A stretch of DNA of 64,000 bases from Catenuloplanes atrovinosus (GCF_031458235.1 NZ_JAVDYB010000001.1:6062001-6126000); one strand, 5' to 3'. Positions 1-8,843 are shown, counted from the first letter of the stretch. Numbers and translations are program-made. Notes: generated by a model from the letters alone, not told the origin.

Positions 1-1287
1 GCGGGCCGGCGCGGAGACGTTGCCGGCGAGGTCCACCGACCGGACGAAGAGCGACATCGAGCGGTACGAGTCCGGGTTGACCGCGACGGTGGCCGTGCCG
101 CCCGGCCTGTCGGCCCGCACCCGATCCGGCGCGTCCAGCGGGTCGGTGCACTCCCACTGGCCGTACCGACCCGGCTTGATCTCGCGCAGGCACGGCCAGG
201 TGGTGTCCCAGTCGTACCAGTCGTACTGGAAGCCCGCGATGTCCGGGTCACCGTGGCCGTCGAGCACGAAGACCGGCTTCACGCCGGCCGGGCCCGGCGC
301 GTCCCCCGCCGGGAAGTTGGTCGAGGTGACCACCGGCGCCGAGGGCTTGACGCCGTCCCAGGTGAAGTAGCACGTGTCCGACCAGGCCGAGGTCTCCGTC
401 CCGTCGAGCGCCCGCGCCTGCCAGCCGTACGCCTGGTTCTGCGCCAGGTCCGCAGCCGGCACGGTGACGGTGGCGACCCGGCCGGACTCCCGCTCGGTGG
501 AGTCCAGGTAGGTCCGGCGGGCGTCCGGGCTGCCGACCGGCCAGACCGCGAACTCGGCCGTCAATTCCTCCCCCTCGTCCGCGTCGGTCAGCCGGGCCTG
601 CAGGGCCGCGGTGCCCATCGCCGGGTACGGCGCGGCCTTGACGCACGACCGGCCGGTGGTGAAGAGGTTGTCGCTGTCGACCGCGGGGACGGTGTTGTAC
701 GACAGCCTCAGGGCGACGTCGTTGTACCAGTTGAGCCGCCGGCCGTACGCCGGGTCGGCCTCGTGTGCGGCGGACACCCGCAGCACGAACGTGATGAGCC
801 GCTGCCCGGCGGCGCTCGCCTCGGCGACCGCGGCGCCGACGTCGAAGCCGATCCGCGCGGTCGGGCAGTACTCCGGGGTCTGGATCTCGTCGAGCTGCGC
901 CAGCTCGGCCGGCGCCCGATCCCAGGCGGGCGGTTCCGGGACCGGCTCGGTGCGCCACAGTTCGATGGAGCGCTTGGTGCAGTCGGCCGCGGTCCGCTCG
1001 GTGACGTAGACCGTTCCGCCGGTGACCAGCGCGCCGTCGTAGCGGGAGAGATCGAACGTCGCGTAGACGCGGGAGGTGTGGGACACCCCGGCCTCGTCCT
1101 GCCAGGTGCCCAGCGGCAGATGGGTCCGGTTGTCGTTGGGGAACGCCACACCGGGCGCGGCCGAGTCGGTCCAGCCGGTCACCACCCGTGGCGCCGAGCC
1201 GGAGTGCCAGGCGGCCGCGGCGATGCCCGGTGATCCGAGCACGACGCCGAGGCCGGCGACGATCGCCGCGACCCATGTCCTCTTCAC
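1..1287 (-). CDS. Secreted DNRLRE-domain-like protein, C-terminus cut off by window edge
   Basis: The reading frame is open from a GTG at 1287 to base 1, so at least 429 residues are present and the C-terminus lies outside the window. An AGAGGA ribosome site sits 7 nt before the GTG. The N-terminus (VKRTWVAAIVAGLGVV...) is a signal peptide ending near an AAAA/W stretch. Residues about 35-230 read as a DNRLRE/CBM96-like beta-sandwich (fragments FPNDNRTHLPLGTW and RVYATFDLSRYDG); later parts resemble Ig/FN3-type repeats that often precede LamG domains in large secreted proteins of this family. The role is probably extracellular adhesion or carbohydrate contact, which is inference. No ATG start exists in this frame, so it is easily missed. 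Confidence 0.7.
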   Translation of the reverse strand, partial: MKRTWVAAIVAGLGVVLGSPGIAAAAWHSGSAPRVVTGWTDSAAPGVAFPNDNRTHLPLGTWQDEAGVSHTSRVYATFDLSRYDGALVTGGTVYVTERTAADCTKRSIELWRTEPVPEPPAWDRAPAELAQLDEIQTPEYCPTARIGFDVGAAVAEASAAGQRLITFVLRVSAAHEADPAYGRRLNWYNDVALRLSYNTVPAVDSDNLFTTGRSCVKAAPYPAMGTAALQARLTDADEGEELTAEFAVWPVGSPDARRTYLDSTERESGRVATVTVPAADLAQNQAYGWQARALDGTETSAWSDTCYFTWDGVKPSAPVVTSTNFPAGDAPGPAGVKPVFVLDGHGDPDIAGFQYDWYDWDTTWPCLREIKPGRYGQWECTDPLDAPDRVRADRPGGTATVAVNPDSYRSMSLFVRSVDLAGNVSAPAR

Positions 1288-1388
1288 GTGTGCTTCCTCT
1301 CCGACCGGCGGATCCGCGCCGGCCGACGAGAGTCAACTATCCGGTGTGGATCGAGAGCAAGGCCTTTGCCGGTACGCACACGGAACGT

Positions 1389-1919
1389 TCACGAACGGCG
1401 CAGCAGGTAGAGGTGCGAGTCGACGCCGGCGATCGGGCCGGACCAGGTGCGGGTGAAGCCGGCGCGTTCCAGCGTGCGCCAGGAGGCCACGTTCGCCGTG
1501 AACGGCGCCGCGACCACGGCCTCGAGGTGCGGGTGGCGGTCGAGTGTGGCCGGTGCGAGGTGGCGGATCGCGGCGGCGGCCAGGCCGCGGCCGGTCAGCG
1601 CGGGATCGCCGATCAGGTAGTCGATGCCGGCGGCGGGGACGGCGAACGCGCCGGTGGCGAGCAGCGCGTCGGCCCAGTCGGGGTGGTCCTCGATCAGGTA
1701 GCGCTGGATGAGGCCGACCGGGCGGCCGCCGGACTCGATGGCGAAGGCCTCGGTCGGCTCGCGGCCGGCGATCCGGTCGGCGTAACGACGGCGGACCGCG
1801 GCGGGCTCGGTCGACGCCTCCCACCAGCGGGCCACGTGCGGCTGGGCGAACCACGCGACGACCGTGTCCAGGTCGTCCACGGCCAGCGGGCGCACCGTGA
1901 CGCCGGGCACGGCGGTCAC
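1389..1919 (-). CDS. GNAT acetyltransferase, AAC(6')-like
   Basis: 176 residues from GTG. The opening block (RPLAVDDLDTVVAWF then PHVARWWE) matches the start of AAC(6')/siderophore-type GNAT enzymes, and the central acetyl-CoA site appears as DPALTGRGLAAAAIRHL, followed by the C-terminal NVASWRTLERAGF helix typical of the fold. It would transfer an acetyl group from acetyl-CoA to an amine; the substrate cannot be told from sequence, and aminoglycoside resistance should not be assumed. Its GTG overlaps the rsmE stop by 4 nt, so it is translationally coupled as the last gene of the hrcA-dnaJ-rsmE run. Confidence 0.8.
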   Translation of the reverse strand: MTAVPGVTVRPLAVDDLDTVVAWFAQPHVARWWEASTEPAAVRRRYADRIAGREPTEAFAIESGGRPVGLIQRYLIEDHPDWADALLATGAFAVPAAGIDYLIGDPALTGRGLAAAAIRHLAPATLDRHPHLEAVVAAPFTANVASWRTLERAGFTRTWSGPIAGVDSHLYLLRRS

Positions 1920-2647
1920 CAGCGGCCGAGGCGGGCGGAGAGGACGGAGAGCGCGGCCACCCCGGCGGTGGAGGTTCTCAGGACCAGATCACCGAGGCGT
2001 ACGGGACGCGCGCCGGCGTCGGCGAACGCGTCCAGCTCGGTGGGGGCGATGCCGCCCTCCGGGCCGACGACCAGGATGATCTCGCCGGCGGCCGGCAACG
2101 GGACGTGGCTGAGGCGGTCGGTGGCCTCCTCGTGCAGCACGAACGCGGCGGCCTCGCCGCGCAGCCGGTCCGCGACGCGCGCGGTGCTCAGCGCGCCGGG
2201 CGCGATCGTGGGCAGCCAGGGGCGGCGGGCCTGCTTGGCGGCCTCGCGCGCGGTGGCGGCCCACTTGTCGCGGGCCTTGGTGCCCCGGTCGCCCTTCCAG
2301 ACGGTGACGGAACGGCCGGCGGACCACGGGATGATCTCGTCCACGCCGGTCTCGGTCATCGCCTGGACGGCCAGCTCGCCACGGTCGCCCTTGGGCAGGC
2401 CCTGCACCACGACCAGGCGCGGGTCCGGACTCTCGGCGTACCCGCGCGACACGATCTTGATCTTGAGGCTGCCCTTGCCGGACGCGAGCACGAGCGCGAG
2501 CGCGGTGCCGCCGCGACCGTCGGCGAGGATCAGCTCCTCGCCGGCGGTCAGGCGCTGCACGTTCGCCGCGTGGTGTCCCTCGGGGCCGTCCAGGGTCCAC
2601 TCGTCGGCCGCGGGCAGCGACTCGACGAGGAAGAGTGGCGCCGACAC
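1916..2647 (-). CDS. rsmE: 16S rRNA (uracil(1498)-N(3))-methyltransferase
   Basis: 243 residues, the usual length. RsmE uses S-adenosylmethionine to methylate N3 of U1498 in helix 44 of 16S rRNA on the 30S subunit. The SPOUT knot is visible near the C-terminus: EIILVVGPEGGIAPTELD (SAM loop) and VRLGDLVLRTSTAGVAAL. The N-terminal PUA-like part carries the EGHHAANVQRL block. The start is a GTG, 3 nt after the dnaJ stop, so the two genes are tightly coupled. The order dnaJ-rsmE is conserved in many bacteria. Confidence 0.95.
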   Translation of the reverse strand: MSAPLFLVESLPAADEWTLDGPEGHHAANVQRLTAGEELILADGRGGTALALVLASGKGSLKIKIVSRGYAESPDPRLVVVQGLPKGDRGELAVQAMTETGVDEIIPWSAGRSVTVWKGDRGTKARDKWAATAREAAKQARRPWLPTIAPGALSTARVADRLRGEAAAFVLHEEATDRLSHVPLPAAGEIILVVGPEGGIAPTELDAFADAGARPVRLGDLVLRTSTAGVAALSVLSARLGRW

Positions 2648-2650
2648 CCG

Positions 2651-3805
2651 CTAGTGCCCGTTGAAGGCGTCGCGCATGCGGGAGAAGAAACCGCCCTGCT
2701 TGGACAGCTCGGCCACGTCCTCCCCGCGGGTCTTGGCGAAATCGCGGAGCATGCGCTCCTGGTCGGAGGTGAGCTTGGTGGGCGTTCGCACGTCGAGGTG
2801 CACGAACAGGTCGCCGCGGCCCTGGCCGCGCAGGCGCGGGACACCCTTGCCGCGGATTCGCATGGTGGCGCCCGGCTGGGTGCCGGCGCGGACGTCGATC
2901 TGCTCCTCGCTGTCCAGCGTCTTGATGGTCAGCCGGGTGCCGAGCGCGGCCGAGGTCATCGGCACGGTGACGCGGCAGTGCAGGTCGTCGCCGCGGCGCG
3001 AGTAGACGTCGTGCGGGCGCTCGTGGATCTCGACGTAGAGATCACCGGCGGTGCCGCCGCCCGGGCCGACCTCGCCCTGCTGGGCGAGGCGGATGCGCAT
3101 GCCGTCCTCGACGCCGGCCGGGATCTTCACGGTCAGCGACCGGCGGGTGCGCACCCGGCCCTCGCCCGCGCAGGTCGGGCACGGGCTCGGGATGACGGTG
3201 CCGTGGCCCTGGCAGACCGTGCACGGCCGGGACGAGACGACCTGGCCGAGGAACGTGCGCTGCACGGACTGCACCTCGCCGCGGCCCTGGCAGGTCTCGC
3301 AGGTGGCCAGGTGGGTGCCGGCCGCGGTGCCGGCGCCGGAGCAGGTGGTGCAGATGACCGCGGTGTCGACCGTGATCGGCGCCTCGACGCCGAACGCGGT
3401 CTCCTGCAGGTCGAGCTCCAGCCGGAGGATCGCGTCCGCACCCGGGCGGGTGCGCGGGCGCGGGCCCCGGGTCGCGCCGGCCGCGGAGCCGAAGAACGCG
3501 TCCATGATGTCCTGGAACCCGACGAACGGGCCCGCACCGCCGGGGCCGCCCGGGGCGCCACCGCCGCCGGGGGCCAGCGGGTCACCGCCGAGGTCGACCA
3601 TCTGACGCTTCTTGTCGTCCGAGAGCACCTCGTACGCCGCGTTGATGTCCTTGAACTTCTCGTGCGCCTCGGGATCCGGATTCACGTCCGGGTGGTATTG
3701 GCGGGCCAGCTTGCGATAGGCCCGCTTGATGTCGTCGTCGGTCGCGTCCCGGCTCACGCCGAGGATCCCGTAGTAGTCCCTGGCCACTGCGTTCGGTGTC
3801 CCCAT
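2651..3805 (-). CDS. dnaJ: Chaperone DnaJ (Hsp40), HrcA-linked copy
   Basis: 384 residues with the complete type I layout: J-domain at about 7-72 with the HPD motif ([13 protein letters not shown]), a Gly/Pro-rich linker at about 78-95 (short on Phe compared with the E. coli G/F region), a zinc-finger domain with four CxxCxGxG-type repeats ([32 protein letters not shown]), then two C-terminal beta-sandwich substrate domains. It stimulates DnaK ATPase and delivers unfolded clients. It lies 27 nt after hrcA and is therefore presumably under the same CIRCE control. Actinobacteria usually carry a second dnaJ beside dnaK-grpE; no grpE or dnaK is in this window. Confidence 0.96.
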   Translation of the reverse strand: MGTPNAVARDYYGILGVSRDATDDDIKRAYRKLARQYHPDVNPDPEAHEKFKDINAAYEVLSDDKKRQMVDLGGDPLAPGGGGAPGGPGGAGPFVGFQDIMDAFFGSAAGATRGPRPRTRPGADAILRLELDLQETAFGVEAPITVDTAVICTTCSGAGTAAGTHLATCETCQGRGEVQSVQRTFLGQVVSSRPCTVCQGHGTVIPSPCPTCAGEGRVRTRRSLTVKIPAGVEDGMRIRLAQQGEVGPGGGTAGDLYVEIHERPHDVYSRRGDDLHCRVTVPMTSAALGTRLTIKTLDSEEQIDVRAGTQPGATMRIRGKGVPRLRGQGRGDLFVHLDVRTPTKLTSDQERMLRDFAKTRGEDVAELSKQGGFFSRMRDAFNGH

Positions 3806-3832
3806 GTCTGTCTGGATCAGGAATGCCGGCGG

Positions 3833-4855
3833 TTAGTTCTGCGCCAGCAGTTCACTCACGTAGCGTGCCACGGCTCGCACCGTCGCGATGTTGCCGGGGT
3901 AGTCCATCCGGGTCGGGCCGAGCACGCCCAACCCGCCCACGATCGTGCTGTGCGGCCCGTAGCCGGTGCTGACCACCGCCGCGGACCGCAGGTTGTCGAC
4001 CTGGGTCTCGTCGCCGATCATCACCCGCGTGGTGGTCGGCTCGACCTCCCCGAACAGCTTGAGCAGGATCAGATCCTCCTCCAGCGCCTCGAGGATGGGC
4101 CGCAGCGAACCGTGGAAGTCCAGGATGCCACCCCGGGTCAGGTTCGCGGTGCCCGCCAGGACAACCCGCTCCTCGCGCCGCTCGACCAGCGTCTCCAGCA
4201 GTACGGACGAGAGCACGGCCATGGTCGGCCGCTGCTCCGGCCGGATCTCGTCGAGCAGCGTCTCCACCAGCGCCGGCGTGTCCACCAGGCGACTGCCGCA
4301 GAGCTTCTCGTTGATCCGGGTGCGCAGGTCGAGCACCACGTCGGTGTCGGTCGGCTCGGGCAGCTCCACCAGGCGCTGCTCGACCCGGCCGGTGTCGGCG
4401 ATCATGACCAGCATGAGCCGGGTGGTGGAGACCTGGACCAGCTCCAGGTGACGCACCGACGACCGGGCCAGGCTGGGATATTGCACGACCGCGACCTGCC
4501 GCGTGAGCTGCGCCAGGAGCCGGACAGTGCGATGCACCACATCGTCGAGGTCGACGGCGCCGGCCAGGAACCGCTCGATGGCGCGGCGCTCGGCCGGGCT
4601 GAGCGGCTTGACCCGGGACAGCCGGTCCACGAACAGCCGGTAGCCGCGATCCGTGGGGACGCGGCCGGCGCTCGTGTGCGGCTGCCGGATGTAGCCCTCC
4701 TCCTCGAGCACCGCCATGTCGTTGCGCACGGTGGCCGGGGAGACGCCGAGATTGTGCCGCTCGACCAGGGCCTTGCTGCCGACCGGCTCCTGCGTCGCGA
4801 CGTAGTCCTCGACTATCGCGCGCAGAACGGCGAGCTTGCGATCGTCCAATGGCAT
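3833..4855 (-). CDS. hrcA: Heat-inducible transcription repressor HrcA
   Basis: 340 residues from the ATG at 4855, which follows a GGAAGG ribosome site; the frame extends upstream to 4951, but that segment overlaps the CIRCE operator and is not HrcA-like. The N-terminal winged helix is seen as [20 protein letters not shown] and [18 protein letters not shown], followed by the [14 protein letters not shown] block; the rest is the GAF-like and dimerisation region. HrcA binds CIRCE and represses heat-shock genes, with GroEL helping it fold. It heads hrcA-dnaJ-rsmE-GNAT, and a perfect CIRCE lies 57 nt before its start, so it is autoregulated. Confidence 0.96.
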   Translation of the reverse strand: MPLDDRKLAVLRAIVEDYVATQEPVGSKALVERHNLGVSPATVRNDMAVLEEEGYIRQPHTSAGRVPTDRGYRLFVDRLSRVKPLSPAERRAIERFLAGAVDLDDVVHRTVRLLAQLTRQVAVVQYPSLARSSVRHLELVQVSTTRLMLVMIADTGRVEQRLVELPEPTDTDVVLDLRTRINEKLCGSRLVDTPALVETLLDEIRPEQRPTMAVLSSVLLETLVERREERVVLAGTANLTRGGILDFHGSLRPILEALEEDLILLKLFGEVEPTTTRVMIGDETQVDNLRSAAVVSTGYGPHSTIVGGLGVLGPTRMDYPGNIATVRAVARYVSELLAQN

Positions 4856-4912
4856 CGCCAACCTACCTTCCCGCCGGTCCCCCAGGATCCTCTCGCCGAT
4901 GCTGCTGCACTG

Positions 4913-4939
4913 CTGGCACTCGACTGTAGCGAGTGCCAG
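4913..4939. promoter_or_regulatory. CIRCE operator (HrcA binding site)
   Basis: CTGGCACTC, nine bases, GAGTGCCAG: a perfect 9-9-9 inverted repeat differing from the classical TTAGCACTC-N9-GAGTGCTAA only at the outermost positions. It lies 57 nt upstream of the hrcA ATG, as expected for negative autoregulation of hrcA-dnaJ. Confidence 0.93.
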
Positions 4940-4971
4940 TCTACGTCGCACGTGCGCGAGAAGCGATGATC

Positions 4972-5010
4972 ACTTTGCTCTACATATGCGATATTTCTGA
5001 TATCTGGTAG
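4972..5010. promoter_or_regulatory. AT-rich promoter island between hrcA and the DUF4870 gene
   Basis: This short AT-rich stretch contrasts with the surrounding roughly 72 % GC. It holds the inverted repeat GATAT-TTCTG-ATATC (4990-5004). It is the most likely place for the hrcA promoter, upstream of CIRCE on the minus strand; I cannot assign -35 and -10 boxes with certainty. Confidence 0.4.
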
Positions 5011-5062
5011 GCGCGCCGGAGGCGGGCGGTACCGGGTACTGGCCTGAGTTGATCGACCCCTC

Positions 5063-5068
5063 TACCGT
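5063..5068 (+). promoter_or_regulatory. Candidate -10 box for a leaderless mRNA
   Basis: TACCGT, followed by 7 nt and the ATG at 5076. There is no convincing Shine-Dalgarno sequence, so transcription probably starts at or next to the A of the ATG. The same arrangement recurs before several other genes in the window. Confidence 0.5.
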
Positions 5069-5075
5069 GGCGGGC

Positions 5076-5861
5076 ATGACCGAACCGCCTCGTCCGCCTG
5101 GTGAGGGCTACCCGGGTCACAACGACCCGACCGCTCCTATGCCGCCGTCGTACAGCACGCCACCGCCCCCGGACGGCGGTGGGTACCCGCCCCCCACGCC
5201 GCCGACCAGCGGGGCCGGGGCCTACCCACCACCGACCAGCGGAGCCGGGGCATACCCACCGCCCACCAGCGGAGCCGGGGCATACCCGCCCCCCACCAGC
5301 GGAGCAGGGGCATACCCGCCACCCACCAGTGGGGGTGGCGCCTACCCGCCGCCCACCAGCGGAGCTGGGGCGTATCCGCCGCCCACCAGCGGTGGTGGTG
5401 CCTACCCGCCGCCGGCCGGCGGTTACGGTCCCCCGCCCGGTGGCGGCACCCCGCCCGGCGGCTACGGCGCGCCGCCCGGTGCCGGCTACGGTCCGCAGTT
5501 CGGCCAGCCCGGCTACTCCGGCGCCAAGGCCAACTACGCGAACGACGACAAGACCTGGGTGATCCTCGCCCACATCGGCGGCGTGCTGTTCGGCTTCCTG
5601 GCCCCGCTGATCGTCATGCTGGTCAAGGGCAACGAGTCGCAGGTCGTCCGCGCGCACGCGGTCGAGGCGCTCAACTTCCAGATCACCTGGGGCATCGCGG
5701 CGCTCGTCTCGCTGGTGCTCACGGCCTGCTCGTTCGGTCTGCTGTTCTTCCTGCCCGGCATCGTGTGGCTGGTCGTGGTGATCTTCGGCATCATGGCGAC
5801 CATCAAGGTCAACGACGGCGAGTGGTACACGTACCCGATGACCTGGCGTGTCGTGAAGTAG
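5076..5861 (+). CDS. DUF4870 membrane protein with tandem Tyr/Pro-rich N-terminus
   Basis: 261 residues. I chose the ATG at 5076 over the in-frame TTG at 5049 because a -10 box lies just before it. Residues 1-155 are low-complexity Pro/Gly/Tyr sequence, with seven exact-length copies of the decapeptide TSG(A/G)GAYPPP at residues 44-113. Residues from about 160 form a DUF4870 domain: KTWVILAHIGGVLFGF then membrane helices, the basic loop KGNESQVVRAHAVEALNFQ, two further helices and a short tail. The family is widespread in actinobacteria with unknown function; the Pro-rich arm is probably cytoplasmic and a docking surface (inference). It is divergent from hrcA and convergent with hemW. Confidence 0.85.
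   Translation: MTEPPRPPGEGYPGHNDPTAPMPPSYSTPPPPDGGGYPPPTPPTSGAGAYPPPTSGAGAYPPPTSGAGAYPPPTSGAGAYPPPTSGGGAYPPPTSGAGAYPPPTSGGGAYPPPAGGYGPPPGGGTPPGGYGAPPGAGYGPQFGQPGYSGAKANYANDDKTWVILAHIGGVLFGFLAPLIVMLVKGNESQVVRAHAVEALNFQITWGIAALVSLVLTACSFGLLFFLPGIVWLVVVIFGIMATIKVNDGEWYTYPMTWRVVK
5205..5414 (+). repeat. Seven 30-bp tandem repeats inside the DUF4870 gene
   Basis: Seven in-frame 30-bp units, each encoding TSGxGAYPPP. The units differ mainly at wobble positions and at an Ala/Gly alternation, which suggests expansion by slippage or unequal exchange followed by drift. Unit number may vary between strains. Confidence 0.9.
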
Positions 5862-5880
5862 ACAGGACGAGTTCCGTCCC

Positions 5881-5915
5881 GACCCCGTGCGCCGACCTCA
5901 CCCGGCCGCGGGGTC
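5881..5915 (+). terminator. Possible terminator between convergent genes
   Basis: GACCCCG (5881-5887) pairs with CGGGGTC (5909-5915), followed by TCTTC. It lies 20 nt after the DUF4870 stop and just before the hemW stop. The loop is long, so the call is tentative. Confidence 0.4.
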
Positions 5916-5918
5916 TCT

Positions 5919-7139
5919 TCATGTCAGCAGGTCGCGGATCACGCCGTCGGCGAGCAGGCGGCCGTCGCGGGTGAGCACGATCCGGCCCGCGTCGTAGGCG
6001 TCCGGCTCCAGCAGGCCCCGGACCAGCGCGCCCTTGGCCCCGGCGCGACCGGCCTCGTCCAGCGCGGCGAGCGGCAGGCCCTCGGCGAGCCGGACCCGGA
6101 GCATCACGTCCTCCAGGTGCCGGTCGGCGTCGGTGAGCAGTTCCCGGGCCAGCGCGGGCGTCTCGCCGGCGGCCAGGCGCTTCGCGTACGCCGCGGGGTG
6201 CTTGACGTTCCACCAGCGCACGCCGCCCACGTGGCTGTGCGCGCCGGGGCCCAGGCCCCACCAGTCGCCGCCGGTCCAGTAGAGCAGGTTGTGCCGGCAC
6301 CGGGCCTCGGGCGTGGCGGCCCAGTTGCTCACCTCGTACCAGTGCAGGCCCGCGGCGGTCAGCGCACGATCCGCGGCCAGGTAGCGGTCCGCGGCCACGT
6401 CGTCGTCCGGGTACGGCAGCTCGCCGCGGCGCATGCGGGCGGCCAGCCGGGTGCCGTCCTCGACGATCAGCGCGTACGCGCTCACGTGGTCCACCCCGGC
6501 GTCGATCACCGCGGCCAGCGAGCGGTCGAAGTCGTCCGCGGTCTCCCCCGGCGTGCCGTAGATCAGATCCAGGTTGACGTGCTCGAACCCGGCCTCCCGG
6601 GCCTCGATGGCGGCGGCCGGCGCACGGCCCGCGGAGTGCTGCCGTTCGAGGATTCGCAGCACGCCCGGCGCGGTCGACTGCATGCCCAGCGAGACGCGGG
6701 TGAAGCCGGCCGCGCGCAGGCGCCGAAGATACGACAGATCAACCGATTCCGGGTTGGCCTCCGTGGTCACCTCCGCGTCGGCCGCGAGCCCCCAGGTGTC
6801 GTCGATCGCCTCCAGGATGCGCGCGAGGTCGTCGGCCGGCAGCAGCGTCGGCGTCCCACCCCCCACGAACACCGTGTCCACCTTTTCCGGTTTTTTCGTC
6901 ATAACGTGGGAGGCGAGACGCAGCTCGGCCAGCACGGTTTCCGCGTATTCGTCCCGGCTCGCCCCACCGCCCAGCTCGGTCGCGGTGTACGTGTTGAAGT
7001 CGCAGTACCCGCACCGGCTCGCGCAGAACGGCACGTGCACGTAGACGCCGAAGCCACGCCGGCCGGAGGCCTCGAGCGCGGCCGGGGGCAGCGCGCCGTC
7101 ACGGGGTACGGCCTCGCCGTCGGGAAGTTCGCCTGGCAC
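5919..7139 (-). CDS. hemW: HemW, radical SAM haem chaperone
   Basis: 406 residues. The radical-SAM cluster motif is PFCASRCGYCDF (CxxxCxxC plus the HemW-type F), followed by VFVGGGTPTLL and the SAM-binding EANPES block; a C-terminal HemN-like domain follows. HemW inserts haem into respiratory enzymes. It was long annotated as an oxygen-independent coproporphyrinogen oxidase, but the extra N-terminal cysteine pattern of true HemN is not seen. The start used is GTG 7139; only 17 nt separate it from the divergent crotonase gene, and no clear ribosome site is visible, so a slightly internal start is possible. Confidence 0.92.
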   Translation of the reverse strand: MPGELPDGEAVPRDGALPPAALEASGRRGFGVYVHVPFCASRCGYCDFNTYTATELGGGASRDEYAETVLAELRLASHVMTKKPEKVDTVFVGGGTPTLLPADDLARILEAIDDTWGLAADAEVTTEANPESVDLSYLRRLRAAGFTRVSLGMQSTAPGVLRILERQHSAGRAPAAAIEAREAGFEHVNLDLIYGTPGETADDFDRSLAAVIDAGVDHVSAYALIVEDGTRLAARMRRGELPYPDDDVAADRYLAADRALTAAGLHWYEVSNWAATPEARCRHNLLYWTGGDWWGLGPGAHSHVGGVRWWNVKHPAAYAKRLAAGETPALARELLTDADRHLEDVMLRVRLAEGLPLAALDEAGRAGAKGALVRGLLEPDAYDAGRIVLTRDGRLLADGVIRDLLT

Positions 7140-7144
7140 TCCAC

Positions 7145-7150
7145 TAGTGT
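7145..7150 (+). promoter_or_regulatory. -10 box for leaderless crotonase mRNA
   Basis: TAGTGT followed by 6 nt and the ATG at 7157, with no ribosome site. It overlaps the 8-bp palindrome CACTAGTG (7142-7149) in the 17-nt divergent gap. Confidence 0.5.
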
Positions 7151-7156
7151 GCCCGC

Positions 7157-7921
7157 ATGACGTCCGCGCTCCTGCGGGTGGCGGCCGGCACCGGGGTGGC
7201 GACCCTCACGCTGGACAGCCCGCACAACCGCAACGCCCTGTCCACCCCCCTGATCGCGGCGCTGTCCGAGGCGCTCGCCGCGGCCGTGGCCGACCCGGCG
7301 GTCCGGGTGATCGTGCTGTCCCACACCGGCCCGGTCTTCTGCGCCGGCGCCGACCTGAAGGAGACCGCGGCCGCGTTCGACGGCGACGGCACGCTGCCGG
7401 TGGTGCCGCTGGCCGACCTGCTGGCCTCGCTCTGGGAGTCACCGAAGCCGATCGTGGCGCGGGTCGGTGGCCCGGCGCGCGCGGGCGGCATCGGCCTGAT
7501 CGCGGCCGCGGACATCGTGGTCTGCGCGGAGGAGGCGACGTTCGCGTTCAGCGAGGTCCGGCTGGGCGTGATCCCGGCGGTGATCTCCGTGCCGGTGCGC
7601 CGCCGGATCTCGGCCCGGGCCGCCGCCGAACTGTTCCTGACCGGTGACGTCTTCTCCGCGGCCCGCGCGGCGGAGATCGGGCTGGTCACCCGGGCGGTGC
7701 CGGCGGACGCGCTGGACGAGGCCGTGGAGGCGTACTGCGCGTCGCTGATCAAGGGCGCGCCGGCCGCGCTCGCCGGCGCCCGGCGACTGCTCCAGGACGT
7801 CACTGTGCGTGACGAACTGGCCCGGATGGCGGACGCCTCGGACCACTACTTCCGATCCGCGGAGGGCCGGGAGGGCATCCTGGCGTTTCGGGAGAAACGC
7901 GCGCCGACCTGGGTCCCCTGA
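7157..7921 (+). CDS. Enoyl-CoA hydratase/isomerase (crotonase) family protein
   Basis: 254 residues with the crotonase fold: HNRNALSTPLIAAL, the oxyanion-hole stretch VFCAGADLKE, the glycine-rich AGGIGLIAAADIV and the SEVRLGVIPAVISV block. The position of the first catalytic Glu in classical hydratases (GGGCEL) is here GGIGL, while the second-Glu region (SEVRLG) is kept; this pattern resembles methylglutaconyl-CoA hydratase (LiuC/AtuC-like) enzymes more than the fatty-acid hydratase. It probably acts in branched-chain acyl-CoA catabolism, but the substrate is unproven. It is divergent from hemW with a shared 17-nt gap. Confidence 0.85.
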   Translation: MTSALLRVAAGTGVATLTLDSPHNRNALSTPLIAALSEALAAAVADPAVRVIVLSHTGPVFCAGADLKETAAAFDGDGTLPVVPLADLLASLWESPKPIVARVGGPARAGGIGLIAAADIVVCAEEATFAFSEVRLGVIPAVISVPVRRRISARAAAELFLTGDVFSAARAAEIGLVTRAVPADALDEAVEAYCASLIKGAPAALAGARRLLQDVTVRDELARMADASDHYFRSAEGREGILAFREKRAPTWVP

Positions 7922-7985
7922 CCAACTCGTCCGGGCGGCGGCGGAGCGTCGGTAAGCTTGACGCCTCAGGACGTGGGGGTGACGA

Positions 7986-8843
7986 TTGCGGATACGGGGA
8001 GTTGTGACCGTCTGCGCGGTTCTGGCTCTGGTCGCGGCGCTCGGCGCCCTTGCCGCCCGGCACGATTGGCGCGACACCCTCCCCGCGGTTCCGCTCGTGC
8101 TGGCCCACGCGTGCGTCGTCACGGCGGACGGCCAGGTCAACCTGGACGCGCATCAGATGGCCAACGCGGCCACCATCGCCGCGGTCGGCATCCGGCAGGA
8201 GATGCCGGAGTACGCGGTGGTCGTGGCGCTCGCCACCGCACTCCAGGAGTCGAAGCTGGAGAACCTCTCCGGGGGCGACCGCGACTCGGTCGGCCTCTTC
8301 CAGCAGCGGCCCAGCCAGGGCTGGGGCACGCCCGACGAGATCCTTGATCCGCGGTACGCGGCGGCCCGGTTCTACGGCGCGCTGCGCAAGGTCGAGGGCT
8401 GGGAGGACATGCGTGTCACCGACGCGGCCCAGCGGGTGCAGCGCAGCGCGTTCCCCGAGGCGTACCAGAAGTGGGCCGAGGAGTCCGAGGTGCTGGCCAA
8501 GGCGCTGTTCGGCAAGGCCACCGGCGCGGTCTCCTGCACGATCAGCGGCGAGCCGGAGGTCCGCGGCGCCGCGGCCGCGGCCGCGCTCGCCGACGGCCTC
8601 AGCGCGGACTGGGGCAAGCTGCGCGCCGCCACGGCGGACCGGGCCGGCCTCACGGTCGAGGTGCGGGACGACCGCGACGGCTGGCGGTACGCGCACTGGC
8701 TCGTCTCGCACGCCACCGACCACGGCGTCGAGCGCGTGCTCTTCGGCGGCCTGGAGTGGGACGCGAAGGACGGCGACTGGTCGCCCATCGCGGGCGTTCC
8801 GGCCGCGGGCACCGGCCGGGTCGTGGCCGAGGTCTTCGACTGA
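7986..8843 (+). CDS. Secreted lysozyme/transglycosylase-like conserved actinobacterial protein
   Basis: 285 residues from a TTG at 7986, preceded by a GGGGGTG ribosome site. Residues 1-25 form a hydrophobic export or anchor segment (VVTVCAVLALVAALGALAA). The conserved core is MANAATIAAVG, then VVVALATALQESKLENL, a helix carrying the Gln-Glu-Ser of goose-type/SLT-like folds, then DRDSVGLFQQRPSQGWG. Such proteins are common in actinobacteria and probably act on peptidoglycan; the Glu in ALQESKL is the candidate catalytic residue (inference). The C-terminal region from about 200 is of unknown function. Confidence 0.7.
   Translation: MRIRGVVTVCAVLALVAALGALAARHDWRDTLPAVPLVLAHACVVTADGQVNLDAHQMANAATIAAVGIRQEMPEYAVVVALATALQESKLENLSGGDRDSVGLFQQRPSQGWGTPDEILDPRYAAARFYGALRKVEGWEDMRVTDAAQRVQRSAFPEAYQKWAEESEVLAKALFGKATGAVSCTISGEPEVRGAAAAAALADGLSADWGKLRAATADRAGLTVEVRDDRDGWRYAHWLVSHATDHGVERVLFGGLEWDAKDGDWSPIAGVPAAGTGRVVAEVFD

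Noticed and set aside
1389-1919. Aminoglycoside-resistance gene
   Set aside because: The AAC(6')-like motif is shared by many GNATs; placement in a housekeeping operon argues against a dedicated resistance role.
5919-7139. Oxygen-independent coproporphyrinogen III oxidase (HemN)
   Set aside because: The single CxxxCxxC followed by the HemW-type pattern and the usual hemW neighbourhood fit HemW.
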